NCBI RefSeq assembly: GCF_022376445.1
Contig: NW_025954999.1
Location: 124,001-188,000, forward strand
Length of the DNA stretch: 64,000 bases
From: Fomitopsis serialis
Taxonomy: Eukaryota; Basidiomycota; Agaricomycetes; Polyporales; Fomitopsidaceae
Direction: 5' to 3'
Shown here: positions 48,057 through 62,808 of the stretch, in pieces
Layout of the letters: each line of letters starts with the position of its first letter
Numbering within the stretch: position 1 is the stretch's first letter
The notes under the pieces: generated by a model
Told to the model about the DNA's origin: nothing
Databases searched by the model: none
The model's input: only the letters and a program-made list of their open reading frames with translations
Translations under genes and position numbers: made by a program

Positions 48057-48358
48057 TTGAGTCGATGCCATAATTGCGGTGCTCAAGTTCTAGTAACGGG
48101 GACACAACGTCCACCAGCCTTATATACTGGTCAGAGGACAAGACGTACGGTGGCCCGTCGGAAGCACAGGTCAGGAACGGCCCGGATGCCGGCTCAGGGC
48201 CAATCTCTGCAAAGCTCTGCAAGTCAACATTCGACCCTCGACGCTGCGATCATGGGTATCGAGGTAAGTACATGAAATACAGTGCATCACTGCAGCGTCA
48301 CCTGCTCCCTCCTGTCGTACATACTCCCACCGACTATTATCCAGGAAGGCCACATGCC
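48057..48358. other. Short intergenic region upstream of the dehydrogenase
   Basis: About 300 bases between the dehydrogenase start and the ADA1 stop; both genes run on the minus strand. It should hold the dehydrogenase promoter. No feature was seen. Confidence 0.45.
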
Positions 48359-49460
48359 CTATCTCAACGCCCGTAAAGCTTCTTTCACAGTACTGCGTTC
48401 GCTGAGCAGGGAAAGCAGCTGCCACCGTTGATCGTGTGTCTCACGTTCTCGCAATGGCAGCTCTTCCTCGACCCCATCGTTGTCGCCTAGCGCCATTCGC
48501 ATGGCCGCTGCTGACTTGTTTGGCAGCACAGCTGGCGAGACTGTGAAAAGGGTCTCGAAGGCGGAGACGGGAAGAATGAAACTGCTCGTTTTCTTCCCAG
48601 AGGTTTGAATGGAGGTGATGGCGTGCGACGTTGAAGTAAGGGAGAGTGCTTGAGAGATGATTTGCTTGAGCTTCGCCTGCGCGAAGGAATGAATTCGCAC
48701 AAACGGCGCAGACGACAGGAAAGCTCACCTCGAATCCAAGCATCATGAGTTGTGAAACGAGTCTCGAGGGCGCGCCAAGGTTGCTCTGCGCACACACAAG
48801 GTTCATACGGTCAGAGATATGTTGCAAGGTGAACCCCCGAGATATTGAAGCTAACTGCAGTGGCAGCCTACTCCCTGGAGGTTCTGCCGAGTATGTTAGA
48901 GTACAGTCAGAGGAACTCGACAGCCACGTACCTCCACGTTCTTGGAGTACCTGAATTCCTCGGTCGGCAGCAATCTCGTCCTTGTATTGCTGAGGTCGCG
49001 ACTCCAGTGGCACAGCGAATTGTTCAAGTTGCCGTACGCGCTCCCGCTCCCGCCTTCCCAGCCCAACCGTCCACCTCTTCAACCTGTCTGAGCGAAGTGT
49101 CGCCGTGTCATAGCTGTCCGCTCCCTGGTACGGTAGTGTTCGTCGCCGCTTCCGCGGTGGTGGCTTGGGAGGTCTGGCGGCGGTGTGGGCGGTGCGAGAT
49201 GTGCGGAGGTGTCAAAGAGAGATACTATCAGCGAGTTGTGCAGCTGCACTACATGAAAATGTCAGGAGAACAAAGGCGATGTCTACTAGGACACGAACAT
49301 AGTTGCGTAGTCTCGAGGAGTGCCTTGACTTGCTCGTCGAATTCGGTACGAGATATGTGCGCTGTCAGATATTCGCGCAAACATGCCAGTACTGAGGCGC
49401 CTTTGGACCGAGCGCAGACACTAGCTGGTGTCTTGTCGTGGTCGTCGACGGCAAGGACAT
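48359..49460 (-). CDS. HFI1: SAGA complex subunit ADA1/Hfi1
   Basis: A structural subunit of the SAGA histone acetyltransferase co-activator, in the nucleus. It starts MSLPSTTTTRHQLVSALGPK, followed by LREYLTAHISRTEFDEQVKA and LHNSLIVSLFDTSAH. The middle has RLKRWTVGLGRRERERVRQL and KDEIAADRGIQVLQERGG. Then come RGFTLQHISDRMNLVCAQSN, LVSQLMMLGFEAKLKQIISQ, AFETLFTVSPAVLPNKSAAA and RWQLLSLLSERSTVKEALRA, ending LR. These blocks follow the order of fungal Ada1 proteins. One-base gaps are apparent near 49381 (YWHV|LREYL) and within the middle exons. A MITE lies 133 bases upstream of the start codon, inside the likely promoter. Confidence 0.86.
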
Positions 49461-49592
49461 GAGCGAGACTAGCAAAGGAGAGCGGAGCAAGTTGTTGTGG
49501 CTGCACCGTAAGTACTGTATCGGGCCAAGATCTCGGCCACTAGGCCTCAAACAGCTGCTACTCTTCCCATGGCCACGAGTTGAATACTTACT

Positions 49593-49861
49593 CACCGGGA
49601 ACAATACTTGGGAATTGGTTGTCGAACATGCAATGAACAACGCTCCTGGTTAGAGAACCGTTTCGGAGCATGTTTGAAGTCCGAAGGTATGCCGAAAATA
49701 CGAAGGATATTCAACGAATTACCAAAAAACGAAATTCGTCGACCGAAAATATAACATCTTCGTCAATCTTTTGGATCCCAAATGTGCTCCGAAACGGTTC
49801 TCCACAAGGAGTGGTTTCCGTTGCATGTTCGACAGTTGACTCGGAAGTGCTGTTCCCGGTG
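49593..49861. mobile_element. MITE with long terminal inverted repeats
   Basis: A 269-base non-coding element. The left end reads CACCGGGAACA and the right end TGTTCCCGGTG. The inverted similarity extends about 85-90 bases inward and includes perfect inner words TGTCGAACATGCAA and GAGAACCGTTTCGGAGCA on both arms. The element is flanked by ACT at 49590-49592 and ACT at 49862-49864, a 3-base target duplication. The CACxG-type ends and 3-base duplication recall CACTA-type elements. The AT-rich centre has no ORF. Confidence 0.82.
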
Positions 49862-49864
49862 ACT

Positions 49865-50596
49865 GTCATGAAGCTATCATCTGTTCTTCGCATAGGCTTA
49901 CTTACAGGCTCCTACAGCAGAAATTGTGAATAGGAGTGATGAATCCGAGCGATGATACCCGGATTTGGTAAGTATTACCTAAGCACACTCACCCCGACAT
50001 TCTCGTCACGGTTTCCGGCTTCCAGCCCAAAAATGAGACTATTTTAGACTATTTTTGTTGTCGTTGTATCCTCAGGATTGTAACAACTAGCTCTAGGCCC
50101 GCAAACGATCTCTAGCGGTGTGTGCACTCAATTGAGGTTGACTGGGATATATGGGCGTCCATAAGTTGTACCCTTGTCACGGAAATATTCACGACTCTCA
50201 TATTCATGCTCATAAATCAGTAAAAGTGATGAACACATCTTCAAAGTGTACTATGATACAATCACACTCTAAACGGGATGATTGTGTTGCTCTTGGACCG
50301 GGAAGGGCTCTTAAAGTGCTGAGGTGGCCGAGATCCCAGCCCGATACAATAGGCGCCCGGTACTCTCATCCCGAATAGGCAACTCCGCCATATGCCTTGA
50401 GCACGACTCGCCCGCGCCTATTTGCACAACTTGCCCACCATCCTTCACCATCTCACCGCAGCTCTCACTGAACGACTATACGATAATATAATAAATACAC
50501 TATCCCTGTCTCTTCATCTCTCCTTTTCTGATTCTCGCTGCCTACGATCTCTTCCTCTCGGGGAAGCCACTGGTCTGCTCGCCCAACAGCGTCCTT
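49865..50596. other. Divergent promoter region
   Basis: This lies between the MITE and the Makorin-like gene. No gene is recognised. Pyrimidine-rich sequence near 50500-50560 is the probable 5' UTR of the next gene. Confidence 0.45.
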
Positions 50597-52585
50597 ATGA
50601 ACGGTGAACGCCCTGTGACGTCCAAAGCCAGAGGAACATGTCGCTATTAGTGAGTGGACAGCGCTCTCTTTACGGCGATCAGCGCTGATGTGGATGGTCA
50701 CCGCGCAGCAACTCACCACGCGGCTGCTACGCAGGGAACAAGTGCAAGTTCCTCCACGGTGAGGCTGAGAAGCTCACACCTACGACAAGAACAAGACGTG
50801 CCGATACTACGCCAATGGCTACTGCCGCCGTGGTGCCGACTGCTGGTTCAAGCACGCTGACCCGGGTCCAACCAACGCTGCCGTATCTACATCAGCACCA
50901 CCGCCCGCGGAGGACGTGGAAGAGCCCTTCTGCTGCATCTGCTATGAGAAGCCTGTAACGTACGGCCTTCTGGCGGGCTGCAGTCACATCTTCTGCGTTG
51001 GGTGCATCCGCGAATGGCGTGCCTCCAACGGAAAGTCGGATGATGTTGTCGCGTCGGGTGTCACGAAGCAGTGTCCCTATGTCGAGCGTCCTCGAAGTTT
51101 GTTACGCCATCGAGTCAATTCTTCCCGGAGGGTCACCCGCGAAAGGCTGCTATCATCGAGGAGTACAAATCGAGCATGGCTAGGGTGCCTTGCAAGTACG
51201 TCTTATATTTAGTGCCCCGCGTCAACATTGGCTGATAGTACGACACAGGTACTTCCAGCAGTCACCCGTCGAAGACAGGTTCTGTCCATTCGGCAAAGAT
51301 TGTTTCTTTCAGCATTGCAACGCCGACGGTTCTCCTTACGTCTTCGCGCTTGGTGTCGAACACAACATGAGGGTGAGCCACTCTGTCCTCTGACTATCCA
51401 TTTACCCAATGGTACTGTAGGTCTTTAGACGGCGACAGGAAAGGGAACGATATGCTAATCTCCGTCGGATGATGAATAGCGCTCTCATGGGGTATGATTA
51501 CGATGACGACGACGCCAGCCTCTCAGACATCCCTGAGGAGCGTGACTTCGACCAGGGAAGTGATTCGGACACCTTCATGTCCCCGGATGACAACCTCGGC
51601 ACACCTCCGCATTTCCTGGTCAACGACAACGTGAGGATGGAGGATATGGTTGCAAGACTAGTACGTGATGGCGTTTCCTATTTTCCCCTTGCCCTCAACG
51701 GGTCTGATTGCTCTGTCTAACTGAACAGGCGATCTTACTAGATACTCGAGTAGGCAATGCGCCTTACCTCATGGACGTCGACGCCCCATCGCCCGTCGGT
51801 ACAGACGAAACACTGGTGAATACATCGGTGACAGTCACTTCGCGCAGCCAATCCCCACTGCCAATACCTGCACCCAGGCAGCGACCCCTCCCATTGGCAC
51901 TTCCGACCCAGAGGCGCTCCGCCCCGACCGAGCAACGTCTGAGCCCATCCCTCGGAGCCGCTTCAGCACCGTCGTCGATCGGCAACCACGATCGATCTCG
52001 GATCAGTCGAGCGTCGCCCTCGACGAGGCGCGCCCTCTTCCTGGTTCTGCTACCAATGCGCTTGCTCCGACGGACCTCAACGCAACCCCAACACAAGGTG
52101 ATCGTGTGCAAGCGCGAGCAGGTTTCGCGCGAGGCTGAGGCATTGCTCAGTGAGGCATCGGAGTTTGATAGGCGGGTCGAGATGTCATGCGCTCGCTGGA
52201 GGCTAGCGAGCTTCCTGCCTCACCTGCGGCTCCAGTCGTTGAGCCTCCGCGCGAGGGTGCCAGGCCTCCTTGCGCTGACGCTGCTGCCGAAGCATTGCAT
52301 GACAGTGACCCGCCCTTCTTGACCGATGGTCGCGGGCGTGTCGTATGGAGTAACACGGCCGCTGGCGCCACCGCGATGGTCGGCGAGTCCGCTCTGCGAC
52401 CACCCGGGGACTACCCAACAGAAGGGGCGGAGAGAGGTGCCGGACACGAGACGGTCACGGTGCGGAACACGGAGGACTCGGCGGACGAGAGCGTGGCTAG
52501 GCAGACTAGTCGCCCTCGTGCTCCACGCGCCCAGACGAGTGGTGCGGCTGTAGAGGGAGAGTCGTGGGTGCCGGTGGACGCGTGA
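50597..52585 (+). CDS. Makorin-like RING/CCCH E3 ubiquitin ligase
   Basis: A predicted ubiquitin ligase with RNA-binding zinc fingers. It starts MNGERPVTSKARGTCRYY and a splice gives the first CCCH finger, CYAGNKCKFLHG. The second is TCRYYANGYCRRGADCWFKH. The RING begins CCICYEKPVTYGLLAGCSH and continues IFCVGCIREW to QCPYC. A third CCCH finger reads CKYFQQSPVEDRFCPFGKDC with FFQH after it. A short MAKORIN-style linker (FRRRQERERYANLRRMMNSA) and a Ser/Pro/Thr-rich tail follow, ending GESWVPVDA. Missing bases near 50780 and 51080 break the written frame; the second disrupts the last RING Cys (CPY|C). The tail around 52090-52200 changes frame once more. The domain order CCCH-CCCH-RING-CCCH is Makorin-type. 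Confidence 0.85.
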
Positions 52586-53374
52586 TGGCTGTTGGTACAT
52601 GGAAGTATAGCGTGCGTGATCTGCGAGACCAGATGTGTGGATCGCTGTGGGACTGCTTTCGTTCGAGGATTGTTATGCAAAGTTGTACTATAGTGCTTTC
52701 AACCATGTGAATCGTCGTACCGTCCGCTTGAGCTGGAGTGCCATCGACTGTGCTGCATGGGTCAATCGCAGAAGAGAGACCGCGGCGAGTGAGGCAGCAC
52801 GGGTGCAAGCAGGGACATCTGTCTTCGACGCATGCACAGGAGGCATGTCATCTGGGAGCGAGATCTGTATCTGGCGCCCCAGTTTAGGTGTGCATGTTTG
52901 TGCGTGCCATTGGTATTGCCGGTCCTGGTCCAGGCAGGACGGATGTAATCTGCACGTAATTCGCTCCGTCTTCTAAACGACCAACCTCGTATCCATCTAC
53001 CGACGTGTCCCGAACGCCCACCATCGTCTTGCTCACACCGGTGTCAGCGATCAGCGGCTCCGAACCCACTTACCGCCGACTACTTGCAGCTGCATCCGGG
53101 ATCCGACTGTGATATGGCTACTGCTCCCCCACCACAGGCACCGACAACGATCTCCGGGGACGAAAGGACAAAGAGAGCGAGAGACAGGAGAACGGTCGAG
53201 GCAAGTCGTCGTCCCCGATACCTTCGCCCGACTCCTCCAGCGGCCGGCGTGGACGCTCGCGGACGCGTGCAGTGGCTCGCACCCGGTCGAGTGACGCACT
53301 TCGGCGACGGTGGTAGGTCTCCAAGTCCATCGTGGCCGAATCTAACCGTTCGTGTGCAGGGATACCATACGCTC
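52586..53374. other. Intergenic region and 5' leader of Slt2
   Basis: No gene is recognised. A reading frame from 53084 leads toward the kinase, but a good acceptor (gtgtgcag) just upstream of 53375 suggests a 5' UTR intron. Confidence 0.45.
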
Positions 53375-55747
<2,373 letters not shown>

Positions 55748-56067
55748 ACCTCTCGAAGTGTGTTCGAGCGACGTGTACTGTATGGATGGACTCGTTGCAG
55801 CTGCATAGATGACCCATGATCTAGATGTATCACTAGTGTAGATAGGCTCATGTCGACCGCAATGCATTCGCTGTGTACTTAGACTCAGTCGGAGAGCGCC
55901 GCTGGAGGGTGACAGGCGACGCGTCGCATAACATCGGCGCGACTGGTCACACTACGCGCCGTCACTCTGTCACACGGACCTTGGACGCGAGCGCGTCTGG
56001 CCACGGTCGACTTCATAACGCGACCATCATCCGCATTCGTTGCACAGTACTCTGAGCGACCTTAGAA
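55748..56067. other. Intergenic region
   Basis: About 320 bases between the Slt2 stop and the SNF2 start, both on the plus strand. No feature is seen apart from a probable promoter. Confidence 0.45.
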
Positions 56068-59000
56068 ATGCCTTCGCTATCCTCTCGAGCTTCCTCGCCC
56101 GTCTTCCCAATGAGTGCAGCTGATTCGGAGGGCAGTACGCCCGCGTCTAGCCCACCGCCACCAGACTCAGATGAGAAGGAGCCTGATGTGGAGGAGGACC
56201 AAGTAAGTTACACGATCATTAGTCGTCGGGCCCCATTCGCGTAATTTAGAATGTAATTAACCTGGATGTCTACAGGAGACAGCTGAGCGACTTCAAATGC
56301 TCACCAACCTGCTCGAGAAGTCCACCGTCATCGTGGAGGTTCTGAAGCAGCAAATGGATAGGGTGAAGTTGAGCGGTACTCACCGCACGATCAAACGCAA
56401 CGCACCGACGTCGAAGAGGGCCGAGAAGTCCACCTCCAGTGACACCATACAAAAGGCAGCACGAAGAAGCGACTGCGGGCGGATGGACAAGATGGCAAGG
56501 CACATACTGCAAAGCGCGTGAAGTTGGACGAGGATCCGCAGGCCACAGACACGTATGACGCGAAGGATGCGAAGGACACGACGCCGTTCGAACAACCTGC
56601 ACTGATCACTGGTGCGACATTGAAAGACTATCAACTGGAAGGTGTCGCCTGGATGGCTGCGCTGCACCAGAGTGGAATGTCGGGCATCCTAGGTACGTTC
56701 GCGATGTGATCGACGGTTGCGCTGAGAGATTGACTATTGCCTAGCCGATGAGATGGGTCTGGGAAAGGTCCGTCTTAGTCATTTGCACTTGGGTCCGAGA
56801 TGCTCATATTTCTACGCAGACACTCCAAACCATTGCATTCCACGCTTTTCTGCGTGAGCGCTCTTCGCTACCTTTCCTTGTGTTGTGCCCGCTCAGCGTG
56901 TTGAATAACTGGGTGGAAGAGTTTGAACGCTTTGCTCCTGACGTGCGTGTCTCCGTCTTGATTGCTGAACTCACTCACAGAAGTTTTGATACTTAGATTC
57001 CTGTGGTCATGTACCATGGTACGCCCGAGGAGCGTGCTGAGATTCGACACAAAAAGATGGTGTTCTCGGAAGCGGACATGCAAGCCCAAAACAGACAGAA
57101 AGGTGGTTCCTCTCGCGGGGCCAGCCCAGCTGCTTCCTCATCTTCATCGAAGGGGAAATCAAAGACTTCAAAGAACAAGGCCACAGCGAACAATAACAAG
57201 GGCCGTGCTAACTCGTCTCAACCTCGCGTCAGCGTCAGCAAGAAGGCAACGTCCCTACCTCCACATCAGCGCACCAATTTCCCCGTGGTCATCACGACAT
57301 ATGAGATGCTCATGAAGGATCGCGCCTACCTGGCGGAGTACTACTGGGGCTTCATTGTCGTCGATGAAGGGCATCGACTGAAGAATATGAACTGCAGACT
57401 GATCCGCGAACTCAGGATGATACCAGCAAGCTCGAGGATGATCCTCACAGGGACACCGCTGCAAGTACGTCGACAACAAGTTACGCCCAGGCTCTAGCTG
57501 ACAACGGCACATCTCATAGAATAACCTCTCCGAGTTATTCGCTCTCCTGAACTTTGTGCTTCCCGATATGTTCTCTGATCCTGAGGCGTTCGAGAAGTGG
57601 TTCAATCTTCCGCAGCTGCAAGCTAATCTCTCGAGCTCGCGTTCCGCTCAGATCATACACTCCCTGCACTCGATCCTGCGACCGTTCCTGCTTCGGCGAC
57701 TCAAGGTCGATGTCGAGACTAACTTGCCACCAAAGAAGGAGTACGTGCTCTACGCGCCTCTGAGTGAGCGCCAGCGCGAACTGTACGACGCCATCGCGAG
57801 CGGAGGCCTGCGCGCGCTCCTCACCAAGGAGGCGGCCGAGAAGCAAGGCCAGTCGGACGACGAGGAAGAGGTTCCGTTGAAGGCGCAGGCAAAAGGGAAG
57901 GGCCGAGCGGGACTGCGGCGAACCAAGCGAAAGAGCTACGCTGTGGATGGGAACGATGACGAGTACTTCAGGAAGCTGGAAGCTGGAGAGATCGACGACA
58001 TCAGGAGAAGAGAGCAGGAGAAAAGTAATGAAGAGCTCGCACGCGAATGGCGCAGGAAGGCACTATGTAAGTCCCGCCCAAACCAGATGTTTCTAGACAC
58101 TGAAACATGCATGGCCCGGCACTCCAGTGTCCAAGGTGAACCGGATGTCGTTGCAGAACATGGTGATGCAGCTCCGCAAGGTCTGCTCGCATCCGTTCCT
58201 CTTCGATTGGCCGATAGACCCGAAGACCCGCCAGCCCGTGATCAATGACGAGTTGTCGACAGCCAGCGGGAAGATGATGGTCCTTGAACGGCTGTTAGTA
58301 GAGCTTTTCGAGCGGGGCCACAAGGTGCTGCTCTTCAGCCAGTTCACGACTATGCTGGATATCATTGAGGTGCGGAGCTTTCCATGCACCTGGTCCACTC
58401 CGGTGTTGACTGATGTTATGGATCTAGGACTGGGCTACTGAGTTCAAGGGGTGGTCGCTGTGTCGTATCGACGGGTCGACGTCCATGGCCGATCGGCGGG
58501 ATGAGGTGGACAGGTTCCAGAAGAGCGGGGACGCTCCCGACGCGCCGCGTCTCTTTCTGCTCAGCACGAGGGCTGGAGGATTGGGTCTCAACCTAGTTGC
58601 TGCAGATACGGTCATCTTCTACGACCAGGACTGGGTGAGAGTCCCAGAGTCATGTCCGCTACGCCGTGTTGTATTGACAAGTATCATTTCCCAGAACCCT
58701 CAGATGGACCTGCAGGCGCAGGACCGGGCACACCGCATCGGGCAGACGAAGCCCGTGCTCGTGTTCCGCATCGTCAGCAAGCACACCGTCGAGACGAAGA
58801 TCATGCAGCGCGCGAACGACAAGCGCAAGCTCGAGGCGCTCGTCATCGCCAAAGGTACGTCCTCACCATCTCTCCGTCCGTCCGCAGTCTCGCTCACCAA
58901 GCGCGGTCCCTCTTTGCAGGCGAATTCAAGGACCCGACGCTCGCGCCGAGCCGCAACAGGAAGGAGACCATGGCCGCGATGGCCGCGGCGCTCCTCAAGC

Positions 59001-59305
59001 TCGAGGGCGAGCAGATCGAGGTCGTGCCGAGCACGGCGGCGGGGAAGGCGAGCGTCGTCAGCGATGAGGAGCTCGACGTCTTGCTCGATCGCAGCCCTGA
59101 GGTTTACACGGAGCGCGGCAGAGGGTGGACGTCCGCTGGCTCGGCGATTGGGGAGAAGAAGGGCGTGGAGAAGGAGGGCAAGGGTGGTGCGGCGCGGACG
59201 GCTGCGTTCGCGGTGTATGAGGCGCCTGTTACTAAGGGAGGCGACTTCCTGGCCGAGATGTTGGGAGAGGAAGAGGAGGAGGAAGACGAAGAAGGACGGG
59301 CATGA
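56068..59305 (+). CDS. LSH/DDM1-type SNF2 chromatin remodeller
   Basis: A DNA-dependent ATPase of the HELLS/DDM1/Irc5 group, linked to DNA methylation and heterochromatin in the family. It starts [20 protein letters not shown] and a coiled coil ([20 protein letters not shown]) follows. Helicase blocks appear in order: [24 protein letters not shown] split by an intron from [141 protein letters not shown] and [20 protein letters not shown] charged insert follows [13 protein letters not shown] [16 protein letters not shown]. The end is very acidic ([16 protein letters not shown]). One frame gap seems needed around 56450. The family call is firm. Confidence 0.94.
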
Positions 59306-59498
59306 GCCTGTTGCTGGTCTGGATTATCTGGGTTGGAGTGTATGTCTCGCTGTCGCGTATACTCAATGTTCTCTCCAATGATTGCTCTTGTATATGGATG
59401 TGAGTAAAATACATGCAATAGATCTAGTAGCTACAACAAGTCTGAGACCCAATAACACAGCCGTCCACGGAAATGAAAAGGCAGAGAAGAGGTGAGCC
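59306..59498. other. Short convergent spacer
   Basis: 193 bases separate the stop codons of the remodeller and NBP35. Only 3' ends are expected. Confidence 0.5.
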
Positions 59499-60631
59499 TC
59501 AGTCCCCGAGCTTCTGCTTAATTTCTGGTAGTTCATCAGCACTGCAGGACGGCGAGACGTCGAAAGGGGACTTACTGTCAATGATGTCTAGGTATGCGAT
59601 ACTTGCGGGGCTGTCTGGGTACTCGTCCAGGAAGCTGACACCGTAGTCCGCACTCTTGCCTATCCGCGGATCCAAGGGCACGGCGCCCAGGAAGTCAACA
59701 CCCATATCCTGCGCGAGCCTCCGCCCTCCACCGGTACTCGGCTTGAAGATCTGCGACTCGTTCTTGCAGCTAGGGCACACGAAGCCAGACATGTTCTCCA
59801 CGAGGCCAATCACCGGTATGTCGACCTTCCTGCAGAAGTCGATCTCGCGCCGGACGTCCTGGAGTGCGACCTCCTGTGGGGTGGTGATGACGACGGCACC
59901 GTCGATGCCGCTCTCCTTGAGGTAGGTTACGATGCTGAGGTGCTCGTCGGACGTGCCCGGGGGCGTATCGATGACGAGGTAGTCGAGCTCGCCCCAGTCG
60001 ACGTCCTTGAGGAACTGCGAGATGAGCCCGTTCTTCTTGGGCCCCCGCCACATGACTGCGTCCTTTGAGGAGGGAAGCATGAAGCCGACGGACATGACAC
60101 CGAGGTTGTCTTGTACGTAGACGGGTGACCATCCTGAAGAGGATGCGTGCACTTGCTCAGATGCGATGCCGAGGATGGTAGGAATCGAGGGGCCGCAGAT
60201 GTCAACGTCCATGATCCCTGTCTAACAGATACAATGAGGCGGGGAATGGCATCATGGCGATTAGGTACGCACCTGCAATGTATCGTCCGCCGCGAATGCC
60301 CACCCCAGCTGCGCAGTGAAAGTGGACTTGCCAACTCCGCCCTTCCCGGAGAGGACGAGGATCTTCCGCTTCACAGTCGACATGCGCTCCCGTACGAATG
60401 GTAGGGCAGGGTCTGGTCCCTTCGCGACTCCGGACGCACATATCTCCTGGTTGGCACATCCCGCGCATGCATCTGCCTTTCCTGCCAGTTCCGACTCCGT
60501 TCCCTGGTGACATTGGTCAGAATGTACGTCGATCTGAAGACGGGCGGAGAGCTTACAGGACAATGTTCCGGTGCATTTGCAGGGACCGAGAGCGGATCTG
60601 GGAGGGGTACAGCCTGCTGTACGGCTATCAT
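59499..60631 (-). CDS. NBP35: Cytosolic Fe-S cluster scaffold Nbp35
   Basis: A P-loop ATPase of the cytosolic iron-sulfur assembly pathway, working with Cfd1. It starts [20 protein letters not shown]. The N-terminal cluster site is exact: C-x13-C-x2-C-x5-C, split by an intron after HCP and ending [11 protein letters not shown]. The Walker A is [56 protein letters not shown] and [20 protein letters not shown] follow; CPSC is the second cluster ligand pair. The protein ends [12 protein letters not shown] candidate intron near the C-terminus would be only 34 bases, so I treat that exon as continuous. The frame is intact with two introns. One of the best-supported genes here. Confidence 0.96.
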
Positions 60632-61292
60632 GTCTTGGATGATGAGAGCAGGAGACGAAGGTTGGATGAAGAGTGGGCGAGTCAAGCAGCCACCTTACCA
60701 AGCCCAGATCTCCGATTTGTCAGGGCACCGAGCGCCCGTGTCGATCAAAGTGTGACCTTATGACTGTGACGTGGCGCGTAGCGTGACTGCTCGTCTTGCC
60801 CTCCCTGCCCATCTCTCGATGTGCCCCTTTCCCAGAGGGTTAGGCGTATGACTGAAAGTTTTCGTGGAACCAGCTTTCCTAGCTCGATTTCTCTGAACGA
60901 CCTGGCAAATCCCCGGGCCTACACGATGGCTGGCTTGGCAACACTTTGCTGAAGACAGCTGGGGATCCGAATATGCCTTCTGGTATTGCACACGTTGTGT
61001 GCGATGTATAATGTTTGTCAATGAGCAAGACTTCTGCCATTTAACTCATCTTGTCCACCCAGCCCATCTGAAAGCAGTAAGTATCGTACTTCTGACACTC
61101 GAACGTTGTCAGCGTTTGCGCCGTCCGGCACGCGCATGAGAAAAAAATCCCTGCTGCGTATCCATTTTGTTTATATAACGATATGCAAGAAGCAATGGTC
61201 TCAGAGACGAAGGGCCGTTGTCACTCTGCCGGGGTATGTGTCAGGTTCCATTGGAAAACCGTTCAGACGAACTAACAGCTCATCTTGTACAG
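60632..61292. other. Intergenic region, no gene seen
   Basis: It includes the NBP35 promoter. Fragments near 61180-61270 may be the worn 5' end of the Hsp70-like remnant, but no ATPase-domain motif is visible. Confidence 0.4.
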
Positions 61293-62231
61293 CGCGGACG
61301 TAGAGGCTCTCTTCCACGAGTCTGTCGATGCGATCAAGTCTGGCCTGCAGGCCTTGATGCCCAGCTGGCAGGAGTCAGCCCAGGTCTTGCTGTGAGTTGT
61401 AGCTAACTGATTCCGTGAGGTTCTATAGCAGTTAATCCATTGAATCCTAGACCGTCCTGCTCGTTGGTGGCTTCGCCATTAGCCCTTACCTGCGCAGTGG
61501 ACTGCAGAGCTCCGCTGAGGCAAAGGGGTGTGGATAATCTACCCGGATGGTCAGACATGAGTGGTGACCATCGTCACGCTTGGGCGCGTGTGGGATAATG
61601 CTTCGCGGACAGGTCCAAGGTGGTCGCTGTGGGTGGTACCACCTCGACAACTGTGTCTCTGCAAGGATCGCGCGACACACATACGGCACACCTATGAACC
61701 CGTGGTACAACGCCTCCGATCCTGAACATGTCAGTCGCAAGGATAAGGTCTATACTGCCCGTGGGAGGCTTCGCCACCCTAGTACCTAAGGTTTGTCTCC
61801 CTTTTTACTACCGCGGGGGCTGAGCTCATCAGTTATGGCGTGGATGATGCGGACCCCCAGGGAACCTCCGAGCAGGAAACGAAAGAGTTCAGTTTTGCGG
61901 TTGCCTCGTACTACGCGCAGCCTCAAGACATGTCCCTATCAGCCTCTCTGATGGCTTACCGGGGACGCGTCGCTGTATCGCACTGGATGGATGTGGAGCT
62001 GGGTAGGTTATTTGACCTGTGTAGGAGGGCTTGTCTCATCGGACAGCATATTCATTCTTCACGCTCTGTCGTGTCACGGCCGAGCCCCCACAGAGCGCAT
62101 GGAACAAGCACGACGGCCCGAAAAAGTCTTACCGGGAGCAGCATTACGATGTTATAATGCGGGTCAACGGAGATGAAGGCGCAGATCGGTTGGTGGGAAA
62201 ATGTGAGTCGATCGTATTGGGCTCTGACTAG
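61293..62231 (+). pseudogene. Truncated Hsp70-like (HSP12A-type) ATPase remnant
   Basis: Only the C-terminal part of an Hsp70-fold protein remains. Readable pieces in order are ADVEALFHESVDAIKSGLQA, TVLLVGGFAISPYLRSGLQS, YHLDNCVSARIARHTYGTP, NASDPEHVSRKDKVY, TSEQETKEFSFAVASYY, YRGRVAVSHWMDVE and GPKKSYREQHYDVIMRVNGD. LVGGFA is the adenosine-binding motif of the family. The phosphate-binding N-terminus is absent upstream, and internal stops and frame changes are frequent (for example near 61530 and 61790). The Agaricomycetes carry many such genes, so this is probably a dead copy. Here decay seems real, not only missing bases. Confidence 0.65.
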
Positions 62232-62808
62232 CGTTAAATCTTATGTGCGCCTCTTAGAACTGACAGGGTGTTCAGAAGAGGTGAGGCTTACGTCCATCTC
62301 TGCACACGCAGCCTCGTTGATTTCATTGATCTCTTAGGACGGCTACGGCCGCTGTGTATGATAACGGACTTTGAGCCGTCACAGCTCTCAACCAAATCGG
62401 CCGCCCTTGATCTCGAATCTTGAAGCCTGAGTGGCTGCAGGAAACCGAGCAAGTTAATAATCACGGCTTACAAGACAGTCATCCCATGCATGCCGTGGTC
62501 CTGTCTACCCGGAAACGAGCGCATTGGATGCCCCAGCAGCACGATGCGGACGAATGGTCTGCCTTGCGGCGTGTCTCTGCGTATAACTTCCCGGACCTAA
62601 ACTCGATCCGAAATCTTCTGCGTACGATTCAGGAGTGCGTGCGTCCATACCAGCTTAACCGGCGAGGTGCTGATGCATGTTTTCTGGTCTGTTGTACGTG
62701 TGGCAGGAGTTCTGAGTGCATCACAAAAAGGTTCGTAAACGTGTCTTATTGCACGAATTATCACTGATCAGATACATCGTGCTATCGTCAAACCTTGACG
62801 ATGCTTTG
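62232..62808. other. Intergenic region
   Basis: Between the Hsp70-like remnant and the coiled-coil gene. One open stretch (62420-62767) has no recognisable family. Confidence 0.4.

Noticed and set aside
59535..59580. Possible last intron of NBP35
   Set aside because: It would be only 34 bases and would break the reading frame; the continuous frame gives a complete C-terminus.
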